Shown here one piece after another: positions 17,164-27,092 of a stretch of 64,000 nt of DNA. How positions within the stretch are numbered: position 1 is the first letter of the stretch; each line of letters begins with the position of its first letter. Made by a program: the position numbers and the translations under genes. Source of the DNA: Vibrio echinoideorum (lineage in GTDB: Bacteria > Pseudomonadota > Gammaproteobacteria > Enterobacterales > Vibrionaceae); the NCBI RefSeq assembly GCF_024347455.1, contig NZ_AP025483.1, positions 1,922,001 through 1,986,000 on the forward strand, given 5' to 3'. Below the pieces are notes generated by a model. It saw only the letters and a program-made list of their open reading frames with translations, was not told the origin of the DNA and made no database searches.

Positions 17164-18666
17164 TTAGTTGGCTGGACGCCACACGCCCCACTGATCATTT
17201 TCGTAGGTCGCTTTAGGGTTTGTACCACCTTGAATCCACCACTGTGCTTTCCAAGACTGGTTCGAGTACGTTACTACTTCACCGCCTAGGTAAGTCGCTG
17301 AAGAGTCCCAAGTGCCATTGTCTGGGTCAGGAGTCGGATCTGGATCCGGCGTTGGATCTGGGTCTGGTGTTACGCCACCGTCATCAGCAATTACTTCAAA
17401 CGTGAAGGTTTCAACACTGTCACTTTCAATAGAACTAGCCATGAATGACAAGGTTTCATTAGCTACAATACCAGTCGTATCTACGACAACTGACGCACTG
17501 CCGTTATTTTGAATGCTTACTGAAGAGCCTTGTGTCTGAGTTAGATTTGCCGCTTCGCTTGTTGCAATCACAACTTTGTCGCCAGCATTCACTACGTTGT
17601 CACTCTTCACTAGCTCGTAGATGTCGCCTTTCAGTGGTTCAACACCACCGTCGCCACCATCAATCAGCGTTAACTGACCAGAAGCACGGCTATCTTTTGA
17701 GTTAAAGAAGTTGCGTGAAGGATCGTTTTGGAAGTACATGTAGTGCTGCATTTCAGCGTGCCAATCACCAATGAAGATCGCGCCATCTTTAAACTCTTCG
17801 TGCCAGCCATTAATTTCTGAAGCCAACAAACGAGCCCAATCGTTAACGTTTGAAGCGTCGATAACGATGTCGAAGCTGCGCGCTACTTCACCGTACTTGT
17901 TGATGATGTCGTACTTAACCGTATCACCAACTTGTGGAGTACCAAAACCTTCTGAAATGAAAAGGTCGCCACGTACGAGGTCAGGCTCAGGACCCGGCTC
18001 TGGTGGAGGGGTTGTACCACCTGCGATAGTGATGTCAGAACAGTTATAGAAGCCTTCACCCGCGGCATCATCACGTTGCCAACGTACGTATAAGATTGCG
18101 TCGCCAGAGCGGTCTGAAGGAATCGTCACGTTGATACGGTATTTGCCACCGCTTACAGGAACATTCCCCACTTCTTGGATAAGATCTAAGTCCCCCCACG
18201 CTAGGCCTTTGCTCAGGTCTGCGTTTGGTTTCGTTAGGTAGAATTCCCAGAATGACGGGTTGTGAGGTGCAGTCGCGTTGAATACATATTCAAATGTACC
18301 AGTATTTAGCTCGGTGCGAGTCCAGCCTGTATGAGGTGCACCCATGCCGCGTTTTTGCGAATCATTGGCGTAACATAACGTGCCGTCAGGAATCGCCGCT
18401 TTTACAGCGTTGATGTTGTTGAAATCTTGGATATTTTTCGCATACTCGTTACGTTGAACGAACGGGTATGAACCAGAAATATCTTTTGCTTGAGCACATG
18501 CTGCATTCGGTGGTGTACCTGACCAAACCCCGCCTTGCTCGTAACACGTGTTCTGACGTGCACTTGGAAATTCAGACCAACCATGAGCATTTGCCACTGA
18601 CGGCACACTCGATAGCATAGCCATACCTACTGCTATTTTAAGAATATTATTATTTGTTGTTTTCAC
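17164..18666 (-). CDS. Secreted AA10 lytic polysaccharide monooxygenase with CBM5/12
   Basis: A 500-residue secreted copper enzyme that oxidatively cleaves chitin or related glycans. The signal peptide ends at ANA|HGW, exposing His28 as N-terminal copper ligand; the second ligand is His112 (GMGAPHTGW), forming the histidine brace. The AA10 domain (28-215) is followed by a Pro/Glu linker (PPPEPGPEPD), a middle domain (about 230-335), an Ig-like domain (about 340-430), an Asp/Pro repeat linker (PDPDPTPDPD) and a C-terminal chitin-binding module (about 453-500, WDSSATYLGGEVV and KAQWWIQGG). It lies just downstream of the damaged gbpA gene and is the intact member of the pair. Confidence 0.93.
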   Translation of the reverse strand: MKTTNNNILKIAVGMAMLSSVPSVANAHGWSEFPSARQNTCYEQGGVWSGTPPNAACAQAKDISGSYPFVQRNEYAKNIQDFNNINAVKAAIPDGTLCYANDSQKRGMGAPHTGWTRTELNTGTFEYVFNATAPHNPSFWEFYLTKPNADLSKGLAWGDLDLIQEVGNVPVSGGKYRINVTIPSDRSGDAILYVRWQRDDAAGEGFYNCSDITIAGGTTPPPEPGPEPDLVRGDLFISEGFGTPQVGDTVKYDIINKYGEVARSFDIVIDASNVNDWARLLASEINGWHEEFKDGAIFIGDWHAEMQHYMYFQNDPSRNFFNSKDSRASGQLTLIDGGDGGVEPLKGDIYELVKSDNVVNAGDKVVIATSEAANLTQTQGSSVSIQNNGSASVVVDTTGIVANETLSFMASSIESDSVETFTFEVIADDGGVTPDPDPTPDPDPTPDPDNGTWDSSATYLGGEVVTYSNQSWKAQWWIQGGTNPKATYENDQWGVWRPAN

Positions 18667-19007
18667 TTTCCCACTCTCTATTATTTTACCCTGAACACAA
18701 CATCAATTGATCACTTATCAATCAAAATCGCACTTCGAGGGTTTATAGTTTTTGTTTGAAGAACAACGAAAAATATATACGTCAATTTTATCAATAACAG
18801 CGGGTTTTATATTGATAGGAATCAGAATCACACAACTCAAACAAATGCATTGTAGATAGATGATGTTGCTTCGAATTATTGGATCTCAGTATTCCGTCTT
18901 GATTGAGGAAACAATATTCAAAGTGAATAAAAAAACGGCTTAATGATTAAGCCGTTTTGAAGTTTGTATATCGAATAGAAATCAGAGCCTAGTCGATTAG
19001 TGGAATA
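18667..19007. other. Intergenic region with the gbpA terminator
   Basis: Contains a perfect hairpin AAAACGGCTTAA / TTAAGCCGTTTT (18932-18943 and 18947-18958) followed on the minus strand by a TTTTTTT run, a strong terminator for gbpA. The remaining about 265 bases are AT-rich and should hold the promoter of the downstream LPMO gene. No other element is evident. Confidence 0.75.
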
Positions 19008-20477
19008 TTAATCTAACTTTTTCCACTGCTGTTCAACCCAATTAGGGTCAATTGCAATTCCTGGCAAGTAATCTTCGTTGTTACATTCTGCCGCCCATGG
19101 GCCGTAACACTCATAGACTCCCTCACCTTCAAATAGAACGATGTCTCCATCCACATAGCTACCGAAACCTTCTGGGTAAACATAATCATATTCAGGCGGT
19201 GGTGTGCCAGCTTCAACCAAATGGAAGTTCAACGTCTGTTGCCCTACCAACTTGCCTTCGCTGTTTTTCACACTCACGACTAACATGTGGTGGCCAGCTT
19301 CTGATTTGGATAAAGGCAGCGCTACAGATTCTGACGAATCATCTTTTACTTCACCACTCCAGTGTGCCAATGACTCTCGGCTATGGTTATACACCGTCAA
19401 CTCAGCTTTAGCATCACCTTCAGCCACCAGTGTTAAGTCTAGAATTGTCGCTTCTTCACCGACTACGTATTCAGGCTCTAACCCTTCAACCGTGAGTGAG
19501 GTATCTGGTTCCGGCACGTCAACATCGTAGCCTATTTCTACGCTCTGAATACCACTATCTGCATTAACGTATATCGGGTTTACGCCATAAATTGGAACAA
19601 AGCCGTTTTCACTCAACACGCCCGACTTAATATTCTTACGTTCTTCATTTACTTTGGTCGCCAATGCTTTTGACCAGTTCTTTGATTGGCCAGCTGCGCT
19701 GTCAGTAATATCAAGACGAGTACTTAGTGCAACATTTTCGCCAGAACCATCAAAGACACGAGTATAAACCGCATCACCTTCCCTGAGGTTGGCGGTCGGT
19801 ATTATTTGACCTGCTTTGTCCCAATCCGGTAGTTGCGAATCATCACCATCAAATACCACATCAATCGCATTGTAGAATGCTTTGTCTGTGTCACCGACAT
19901 CCCAAACAGCCAAAATGACATGCTAACCTTCTCGCACAGGTACATCACAGGTATGAGTAGCCGTGTCTTGTGTCATATCTCCGTGACCATCAGCCTCACA
20001 GAAAGGTGTTAAGTCAAAGGCTGCTCGTTCCAATGGTTCATTCTGATCCCATCCTTCTTTCGTGATGTAATACTTGAAACCAGCCGCTATGTGGTTAGCC
20101 CTAAATGTCCATTCAAATTCTTGAGATCCCGCTTCTATTGGGCGTTTCTGCCAGCGCTCTGAAGTTTGTTCATCTAGATTTCTTGCGATTGATATTTCAG
20201 CACTGGCAATATAGCCATCAGCAGGTCCACCTTCTGGGAAGCCATCGAAGCCTTCCACACTTTGCGGCTCATACTGTATGTTTCCACAGTCCATGTTCTT
20301 CGCCTGACCTTCAGAATCTTCTAAATGGCACAAAGCGACACGACTTATTATGTTGCCTTCATCATTTAATGACACAAAGCCGTGTGCCATAGCACCACCA
20401 CACACGGTAGACAAAGCGATCGCTAAAGCCGTTTTCTCTATTCCAATTCTCATAACATTTCCATTTAAAGACTTCAT
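19008..20477 (-). pseudogene. gbpA: GlcNAc-binding protein A with in-frame amber stop
   Basis: GbpA is a secreted four-domain AA10 protein that binds chitin and mucin GlcNAc and helps vibrios colonise surfaces. The frame runs 489 codons from the signal peptide (AMA|HGF, His32) through the AA10 domain (second ligand His129, RANHIAAGF), two middle domains and a C-terminal chitin-binding module. Codon 185 is TAG (19923-19925), where V. cholerae has Tyr in REGYQVILAVWDVGDT; here the frame reads REG-stop-HVILAVWDVGDT. A TAC or TAT to TAG change explains it, and the rest is undamaged, so the lesion is recent, a sequencing error, or suppressed. The truncated product would be an incomplete AA10 domain. 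A start at 20453 (MRIGIEKTA) is equally possible. Confidence 0.9.
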
Positions 20478-20895
20478 ATTTCCAATTAAAGGCCCACATG
20501 ATCTTTGTCTGTCGACCTAACCAACGTTCTAAGTTGAGCAAATATGCGATTCGTCATTAATGCTTACTCAACACAAGCATTAACAAAGCAAATGCATATC
20601 AGTCAATTTGAGCATGGTTGAACAATGAGTGAATATTTAGTCAATAAGGCTGATTGAGAATCAACAAAGCTCATACGAAGTAGAAAGTGAATTATATATC
20701 TGAAAAATATGAGGTTTACCCAAGAAACCAAAGGAAGCTATGGCTAGATACTTTAATAATTCGTTGGGTACGTAAGAGATGTACTTTGTTGAAGCAGGGA
20801 TAAATTAAAAGTAGTTAGAAAACATAAGGGACAGTAAATATGGAAACTTCTCGTCAAAATAACGATTTTGACGAGACGAATTAGAATTGGCGGAT
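20478..20895. other. gbpA upstream region with a hairpin
   Basis: About 420 bases with no supportable gene. A perfect 11-bp inverted repeat, CTCGTCAAAAT (20850-20860) with ATTTTGACGAG (20865-20875), lies just after the next gene on the minus strand and probably terminates it, though its T-run is short. The rest should carry the gbpA promoter. No clear operator was recognised. Confidence 0.55.
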
Positions 20896-21255
20896 TTAAT
20901 AGCGGCTATGCATGCCCATGCGATGTGACATGTCGTCGTCCATACGACCACCCTGCCAGCCGCTTCCACCCAAGAGGTTGAGCACATCACGCGCGGTGTA
21001 ATTCTCACCGCCGAAGAAGTCACTAGACACATCATTACGTAACAGCTGGATAGTGGGAACCAACTCAACAGCAAGATCTTGTGGATCAGCAAACAAAGCT
21101 AAAGCAATCTGTTGTTGGCGTTTGCTCAGTTCATTAGAGCTTGTTTCAACCTGTCCTATCGAGAAGAAATCACGGCTTCCGTAGCTCTTCACCATCTTTG
21201 CAGACAGTAGTTTAATCACCTTTTTGATTCTTCGTCTTTGAATGTATCTAAACAT
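20896..21255 (-). CDS. Conserved small protein (possibly DUF6559)
   Basis: A 119-residue soluble protein with a very basic N-terminus (MFRYIQRRRIKKVIKLLSAK) and a Gly/Met/Asp-rich tail (GGSGWQGGRMDDDMSHRMG). The middle is helical (LSKRQQQIALALFADPQDLA). It resembles the DUF6559 proteins found in vibrios, but that assignment is from memory and uncertain. The basic start suggests contact with membrane or nucleic acid. It lies downstream of btuCD on the same strand, separated by 92 bases; no functional tie is evident. Confidence 0.7.
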   Translation of the reverse strand: MFRYIQRRRIKKVIKLLSAKMVKSYGSRDFFSIGQVETSSNELSKRQQQIALALFADPQDLAVELVPTIQLLRNDVSSDFFGGENYTARDVLNLLGGSGWQGGRMDDDMSHRMGMHSRY

Positions 21256-21347
21256 ATGTAGTCCCTTTACTCACTCGTCTTTAACCCAATAATCCGCTTA
21301 ACCAAATGACCTTTTTAACAAATACTCTTTCTAGCCAAACGTTATCT

Positions 21348-22106
21348 CTAACCAAACAGCAGATAGGTTTGATTGTCGACTGAGATACTTTTTACTTCAG
21401 TGTTAAACACGGACTCTAGCTGTTCAGGCGTAAGCACTTGTTCTGCACTGCCAGACGCTTGTAAAACGCCTTTGTCGAGCAGCAATACTTGGTCGGCGTG
21501 TCTTAAGGTCCGGTTCAGATCGTGGTTTGCCATGATCACCGCAATGCCTTTTGCAGCTACTCGTTCAATGAGCTTGTATAACAAGGCTTCTTGAGCAATA
21601 TCTAGTGGAGCTGCTGGTTCATCGAGGATCAGCAGTTTCGCGTAAGGGTTCAACGTTGGCCAGATCTGTAAACACATTCCCGCTAAACGAACGCGCTGCC
21701 ATTCACCACCAGACAACGTTTGAATAGAACGATGAAGTTTGTCTGAGATGTCCAACATCTGGCTTATTTCGTCCAAAGCTAAGTTGATTTCAGCATCAAG
21801 ACCATGCGACGAGCTTGGTAATGAGAGCGCGAGGTATTGGAACACTTCCAAATTGAAGGCTGGCCTTGCGCTTTGACACAAATAAGCGCGGTGCAATGAT
21901 AAGTCTTGTAACGACAATTCAGACAAGTCTTGACCATCAATGGTGATATCACCTTTATAGTTGTTCCCTATTCCTGATATCGCTTCAAGTAAGGTGCTTT
22001 TACCGCTACCATTGGGGCCGATAACGTGAGTCACCTGCCCTTGCTTGAGCTCAAATGATAGCGGTAATAAACGAGCGCCGACGCTCAGGCTCTTAATTTG
22101 AATCAT
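21348..22106 (-). CDS. btuD: Vitamin B12 ABC transporter ATPase
   Basis: ATPase subunit of the BtuCDF importer that carries cobalamin and cobinamide across the inner membrane. At 252 residues it is of family size. Walker [10 protein letters not shown] (30-38), the signature [13 protein letters not shown] (131-143) and Walker B LLILDEP (158-164) are all intact. It overlaps the end of btuC by 14 bases, so the two are translationally coupled. The binding protein BtuF is not encoded nearby. The cobTSUC genes about 5 kb away use the imported corrinoids. Confidence 0.95.
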   Translation of the reverse strand: MIQIKSLSVGARLLPLSFELKQGQVTHVIGPNGSGKSTLLEAISGIGNNYKGDITIDGQDLSELSLQDLSLHRAYLCQSARPAFNLEVFQYLALSLPSSSHGLDAEINLALDEISQMLDISDKLHRSIQTLSGGEWQRVRLAGMCLQIWPTLNPYAKLLILDEPAAPLDIAQEALLYKLIERVAAKGIAVIMANHDLNRTLRHADQVLLLDKGVLQASGSAEQVLTPEQLESVFNTEVKSISVDNQTYLLFG

Positions 22107-23088
22107 GATTTTTAATTAACATCCAAATAAAGATCGGCGCACCGATACTGGTGGTCATCACACCCAAAGGCAATTCTGCTGAATCGAGTAACGTACGCGC
22201 GCAGATATCGGCAAACACCAACAAAGCAGCACCAGCAACGGCAGACAAAGGAAGAAGATATCGGTTGTCGGTACCAATCGCTAAACGGAGTAAGTGTGGG
22301 ACAACTAAGCCGACAAAGCTGATTACGCCGCCTAATGCCACCGCGCAGCCTACCAAAATAGATACAGCGAAGATCAAACGCCAACGCAGTTTAGGGACAT
22401 TCACGCCCAGTTGTGCGGCATGAGTCTCCCCTATCATCAGTTTATCGAGCTTACTGCCTTGTAAGCACAACCAGATGATGACGGGAATCATGACTAACGT
22501 CAGTGAGTGTTGATACCAAGTCACGCCACCCAAACTGCCCATCAACCAATACATTAATAAGCGTAGGCTGAGGTCATCACTAAAATAGAAAGCCCATGTC
22601 ACCATCGCGCCAGAAAGAATGCCTAACGCGACACCCACCAGCAATAATTTGGCCGTGGTCAGTCGCATCGTTTTGACCATGCTCACCAGAATCACGGTGA
22701 AACAGAGTGACCCTAATACGGCAGCAATCATGAAGAGTTCAGGCGTAGGAGCAAACGGCAAGAAGAACAGCACGATCACCATGGCTAAACTCGCGCCACC
22801 GGAAATACCGAGCACACCCGGCTCTGCTAATACATTACCCAATAAGACTTGTAAGCTTGCGCCAGATACAGCTAACCCAGCCCCAATAGCAATCGCAGCC
22901 AGTAATCGAGGTAAGCGTAAATCAATCAGTAGTTTTTGTTCTAACGTGGACAAGGTGCCCAGAGGGGAAATGAAAAGATCGCCAACCATCAGGTAAATCG
23001 CACTCAGCGCGACAAGCAGTGCTGCCATGAGATAAATGGCTCGCGTCCATTTGCGCTGTTTTTGGTGAAGAAGTTGTTGGAAATCCAT
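22093..23088 (-). CDS. btuC: Vitamin B12 ABC transporter permease
   Basis: A FecCD/BtuC-type permease of 331 residues with about ten membrane helices, forming the dimeric channel of the cobalamin importer. Conserved family features include [19 protein letters not shown] in helix 2 and the BtuD-contacting loop near [20 protein letters not shown]. It is the first gene of the btuCD pair. No B12-box riboswitch was seen in the short space before it, where a hairpin for astE lies. Confidence 0.95.
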   Translation of the reverse strand: MDFQQLLHQKQRKWTRAIYLMAALLVALSAIYLMVGDLFISPLGTLSTLEQKLLIDLRLPRLLAAIAIGAGLAVSGASLQVLLGNVLAEPGVLGISGGASLAMVIVLFFLPFAPTPELFMIAAVLGSLCFTVILVSMVKTMRLTTAKLLLVGVALGILSGAMVTWAFYFSDDLSLRLLMYWLMGSLGGVTWYQHSLTLVMIPVIIWLCLQGSKLDKLMIGETHAAQLGVNVPKLRWRLIFAVSILVGCAVALGGVISFVGLVVPHLLRLAIGTDNRYLLPLSAVAGAALLVFADICARTLLDSAELPLGVMTTSIGAPIFIWMLIKNHDSN

Positions 23089-23141
23089 ATCAAGCTACTT
23101 TGAAAATGTTCGCGTAACCTTACCTGTATACCCAAATAAAC

Positions 23142-23171
23142 TCAAGGCTCACACCGTAATGTGAACCTTGA
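23142..23171 (-). terminator. Terminator of astE
   Basis: TCAAGG-C-TCACA pairs with TGTGA-A-CCTTGA (11 bp, one mismatch) around a 6-nt loop. On the minus strand it is followed by GTTTATTTGGG, an intrinsic terminator of moderate strength after astE. Confidence 0.7.
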
Positions 23172-23221
23172 TATTTCAACCAGTTGAGCGATTGTTTTAA
23201 TCGTTTAAACCCGACTAAGTA

Positions 23222-24250
23222 TTAATCGTACACAAGCTGACCGTGGTCGAACCGTGTTTCAACTTCGCACACCATTAAGGCCGCTCGTTGACCGATGGCC
23301 ACGTTACGATTTGGGAATACCACGGCTTCGTTTTCATTCTTCGCCATTAATGGTTTATCACCATCATGACCAAATACTTCACCGTGCTTGAACGCGGTAA
23401 AGTTCTCTACAGAATCAGAGAACATGAAATCAAAGTCATCATGCAAGCGCACAATTGTGCGGCTAACACGATACATGATGGTTCGCTTAGGTAGATGCTC
23501 TGGCTCTGCTTCAGCAATCAAGTTACGTATCGCCAAATCAAAAGCAGTGAGCTTATCAAGTTGGTTCTCACCAATTCTTGCTACCTGACCTAATTCCATT
23601 GTCAGTGCTTGCGCTTCAAAGTTTTCAGCGCTGTACCAACTGAAGGTGCTTGTTGGTGCATTCGACAGCAACACTGCTTCAATGTGAGCGCTGTTAATGA
23701 AATCGAACAGCTCTTTATTGCGAACTTCGTGGCGAACCTTAGGGCTCACGGCGAACGAATAATGTTTAGACAAGCGGATCGCACAATGCAGGTCTAAGTG
23801 CCAGCGAGTTGCGGGTTCCGTCTGCTTATAAAACTCAGTAACCAATAACTTCAAGTTCTTCGCAATATCCACTTCTCGATTACTTTCGTGCTGTTTTTCA
23901 TCAAACAGACGATTCATATTCACATCAAGAAAACGAGTATGTGCGTTGGTTGCTTCTGGGTGAGCAATAATAAACAGGCATCTCGCATTCACTTCTTGGA
24001 AGCCTGTTTCGATATCTTCGATGAGCTTATCGATAAGCTCCATTGGTGAAGTTTCATCACCATGAACACCAGTTGAAAAGATGATGTTTTTGGTTTCAGA
24101 ATTATATTCCGCGGGAATCACTTCCAACACACCACGTTGATGAAGCTTAATTTGAACACCGTTACTTAGTACGGTCTGTCCTGCAAACACTTCTTGCTCA
24201 AGATCTAGGCTGTCAAAAAGAAATGATTGGCGAAAGAGGGTCTTCGTCAT
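23222..24250 (-). CDS. astE: Succinylglutamate desuccinylase
   Basis: Last enzyme of the ammonia-producing arginine succinyltransferase pathway, hydrolysing N-succinylglutamate to glutamate and succinate. The 342 residues contain the zinc-binding HxxE in STGVHGDETSP (His63, Glu66), the substrate-binding HTRFLDVNMNRLFDE and the conserved LDLHCAIR with the third zinc ligand. The other ast genes are not in this window, as usual in vibrios where astE is separate. It starts with a clear Shine-Dalgarno (AAGGAGTAGCGC) and is a single gene ended by its own hairpin. Confidence 0.95.
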   Translation of the reverse strand: MTKTLFRQSFLFDSLDLEQEVFAGQTVLSNGVQIKLHQRGVLEVIPAEYNSETKNIIFSTGVHGDETSPMELIDKLIEDIETGFQEVNARCLFIIAHPEATNAHTRFLDVNMNRLFDEKQHESNREVDIAKNLKLLVTEFYKQTEPATRWHLDLHCAIRLSKHYSFAVSPKVRHEVRNKELFDFINSAHIEAVLLSNAPTSTFSWYSAENFEAQALTMELGQVARIGENQLDKLTAFDLAIRNLIAEAEPEHLPKRTIMYRVSRTIVRLHDDFDFMFSDSVENFTAFKHGEVFGHDGDKPLMAKNENEAVVFPNRNVAIGQRAALMVCEVETRFDHGQLVYD

Positions 24251-24534
24251 GCGCTACTCCTTAAATGCACGGCCGTATGTTAATAAATTGTTCATAAAAA
24301 TTGTGTCGCTAGGATCGCACTTATTAACAGAAACTCCGTTATCACTCACAAATACTGCCCATATATTTTAAATTTCATGCTTATCAACAAACCGACGTCT
24401 GTTCCAAATAACCATTTCAAATGACCATTCCAAATTTCATTCTCAATGGTCAATTTAATATTTAATTATTTCAGCAAGATAAGAGCCACGTAAGCTAACA
24501 CAGCTCTTACCTGCAATGAACAGATTGAGATCAA

Positions 24535-26331
24535 TTAATCTTCTTGATTCAGTAATCTTTCAAATTCATCGATTTGAACTTTGACCATGTCGATACTTTG
24601 CTGCCAAAAGTCCGCTTTAGTCAGGTCCATACTTAAGTGTTTTTTAACCACCTCTTCTGCCATCATACTGCCAGTATCGCGCAATAAAGAGACGTAATCA
24701 CCGTAGAATTGATCACCTTTAGCATCACGTTGTGCGTAAACACCTTTACTGAAGAGGTAACCGAACAGGTATGGGTAGTTGTAGAAACTCACTTGAGAGA
24801 TACTGAAGTGAAGCTTACTCGCCCAGAAATAAGGGTCGGCTTCGGTCATTGCATCGCCGTACCATTCTTTCCAAGTCGTTTCCATCAGGTCACACAGCTG
24901 CTGAGCCGTGAGCTCGCCTTTTTCACGCTGCTCGTAAAACGCTTTTTCAAATTCAAAACGAACCGGAATATTGACCATTAATGCTAAAGAAGAAGACAAC
25001 TCTTCCCATAGCATTTCTAATTTTTCATTTCGTGTTTGCGCTTGCTTCAACAAGTGATCACGAACAATATTCTCTGCAAAAATCGATGCGGTTTCAGCGA
25101 GCGTCATTGGATAGCGTGTTTGACAAAGTGGCATGTCTTTCATTACCCAATTGTGGAACGCGTGGCCAAGCTCGTGTGCCAGTGTCATTAAGTCAGAGCG
25201 GCTACCACTCCACGTCATGAACACAAGCGGTGTACGTGTCGCAGCAAACTTGGTGCAGTAAGCGCCTAAACGTTTGTTGGCAGCTGGTGCGGCATCAATC
25301 CAACCGTTCTCAACCATTAATGCGACAAACTCAGCCATCTCTGGATTGACTTCGGCGAAGGCAGTTTTGATCACTTCGATCGCTTCATCAAATGGATAAA
25401 CCTTAGATTCACTGTCACCCAACGGCGGCATCGCGGCTAAATGGTTCCAAGGCTTCATTTCATCCAAGCCGTGAACTCTTGCCATCAACAGACCCGCTTT
25501 CTGGCCTACTTCGCGATTTGCCTTTGCTACTGACATCATGGTGTCCAGCGTTTCAGGCACGATGCGGCTGCCGTGTAGGCTTGGATCTAAGAAATGTACG
25601 TCGCTTATTTTCGAACGCTTTTTGTTTTCCGTCAGTCGCCAGCCTGCCAATGCATTTAAAATGGAAGCAAATGATTCTTGATGCGTTTTCATTGCGCCTT
25701 GCACAGCACGCCACGCAGACTCTTGCTTATCGAATTCACTTCCGTATAACAGGCTAGCGGCTTGTGAGAAACCTAGAGCTTCCTCTTCACCGTCCAGCTT
25801 TAGCGACAGTTTTAAAGAACCGGTTAGGTTATCGTATAAACGCCCCCATGCGTCGCGGCCATCGACTTTCATTGCGGCTAATAGCTGTTCTTCAGCTACG
25901 CTCAGTCGGCTACTTGCAAGTTTACGAGAGCTTTCAATCGCAAATCGTTGCCCTGCAACATCAACGCTATCATGCTCCAACACAGCGTTGATAAACTCCG
26001 GCTCAGCATGGATTAATGTGTCTTCATAAGGGCTGAACGCTTGAGACATCTCAGAGTTCAGTTTAGCGACGCGGCCAAGCAGTGCTTTCGCTTCTGTATG
26101 TGTTGCATCAACAGATGCATGGCAGTTAGCAAATGTGTTGATGGTGCTGAGTAACGTACCTGCCGCTTCTGAGGTTTGGATTGCGTTTTGCATGGCAAGA
26201 ATAATGTGGCGCTTTTCAACATGTAGGTACAACAGCTCAATACATTGCTGAATGAGTTCAATATCTTGTTCTATTTTCACATCATCCAGATCGCGATAAG
26301 CGATACTTAGATCCCAACTAGGTGTTGTCAT
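24535..26331 (-). CDS. M3 family oligoendopeptidase (PepF-type)
   Basis: A 598-residue zinc oligopeptidase with HELGH at 386-390 (LMTLAHELGHAFH), the thimet-oligopeptidase signature. The N-terminal helical half is as expected for the PepF/M3B family; the downstream active-site region includes ETASIFAENIV and SFYNYPYLFGYLFSKG. It lacks a signal peptide and should degrade short peptides in the cytoplasm. It stands alone between astE and cobC. An imperfect inverted repeat after it (TAAGAGC...GCTCTTA, 24480-24509) may be its terminator. Confidence 0.93.
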   Translation of the reverse strand: MTTPSWDLSIAYRDLDDVKIEQDIELIQQCIELLYLHVEKRHIILAMQNAIQTSEAAGTLLSTINTFANCHASVDATHTEAKALLGRVAKLNSEMSQAFSPYEDTLIHAEPEFINAVLEHDSVDVAGQRFAIESSRKLASSRLSVAEEQLLAAMKVDGRDAWGRLYDNLTGSLKLSLKLDGEEEALGFSQAASLLYGSEFDKQESAWRAVQGAMKTHQESFASILNALAGWRLTENKKRSKISDVHFLDPSLHGSRIVPETLDTMMSVAKANREVGQKAGLLMARVHGLDEMKPWNHLAAMPPLGDSESKVYPFDEAIEVIKTAFAEVNPEMAEFVALMVENGWIDAAPAANKRLGAYCTKFAATRTPLVFMTWSGSRSDLMTLAHELGHAFHNWVMKDMPLCQTRYPMTLAETASIFAENIVRDHLLKQAQTRNEKLEMLWEELSSSLALMVNIPVRFEFEKAFYEQREKGELTAQQLCDLMETTWKEWYGDAMTEADPYFWASKLHFSISQVSFYNYPYLFGYLFSKGVYAQRDAKGDQFYGDYVSLLRDTGSMMAEEVVKKHLSMDLTKADFWQQSIDMVKVQIDEFERLLNQED

Positions 26332-26465
26332 GACTAATTCCTTTCACGTAAGTAGTAATACCAATCTGGTATAGCGGCTGTAAACGCCACTTTATACTTT
26401 TAATATATTTAGTAGATTTAATGCTCTTAATAGATTGTTAATTCTTAAACTGTGTTTCTGAACAC

Positions 26466-27083
26466 TCAGAGAACTGGCAGCCCTACCGCCTTTACGCTGA
26501 CAAAGCTTTGTGCAAACTGAGTGATTTGAATATGGGTTATAGAGGCATTCTCAATCGACAATTTCGAGTACAGACTCGGGTTTTTCCAGTCAATATCAAG
26601 GCAATGTGCCAAGATCATTCGAATCACACCACCATGAGTAACGAGCAATAAATTGTCACTATCACAGGTCAGAAGTTGCGACCAACCTTGGGTAACTCTG
26701 TCATGGAAGTTCTGTAAACTTTCAGCACCGGACAGCTGATGATTTGCAGGATCTTGCCAGAAGGTTTCTAGCATTGACCATTTATCATCAAGTTCATCGA
26801 AAGCGACACCATCGACTTCGCCAAAGTTCATCTCTTGAAATTCAAGATCTACCGACAAAGGCAGTGACTTACGTTTAGCATACAAGTTGGCTAAGTCGCT
26901 GCACCGTCTTAATGGCGAGGTAATAACACAATCCAAAGAGAGGTTTTGCTCAGCCAAAGATTCACAAATGCGTTGCTGCATTTCGGGCTTAACCAATACG
27001 TCAGAGAAACCATTGAGCGCGGCTTTTCCTTCGACCTTGCCGTGTCTAATCAAATAGATATTTTTGGTGGTTCCGTTTTCCAT
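26466..27083 (-). CDS. cobC: Alpha-ribazole phosphatase
   Basis: A histidine phosphatase of 205 residues with the catalytic RHG at 13-15 (YLIRHGKVEG), the second Arg/His pair in SPLRRCSDLA and VTHGGVIRM near the C-terminus. In B12 assembly CobC removes the 5'-phosphate from alpha-ribazole phosphate or adenosylcobalamin phosphate. It is the last gene of cobT-cobS-cobU-cobC, 9 bases after cobU, and context supports this role over a generic phosphoglycerate-mutase-like function. Confidence 0.9.
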   Translation of the reverse strand: MENGTTKNIYLIRHGKVEGKAALNGFSDVLVKPEMQQRICESLAEQNLSLDCVITSPLRRCSDLANLYAKRKSLPLSVDLEFQEMNFGEVDGVAFDELDDKWSMLETFWQDPANHQLSGAESLQNFHDRVTQGWSQLLTCDSDNLLLVTHGGVIRMILAHCLDIDWKNPSLYSKLSIENASITHIQITQFAQSFVSVKAVGLPVL

Positions 27084-27092
27084 GTACTCGAC

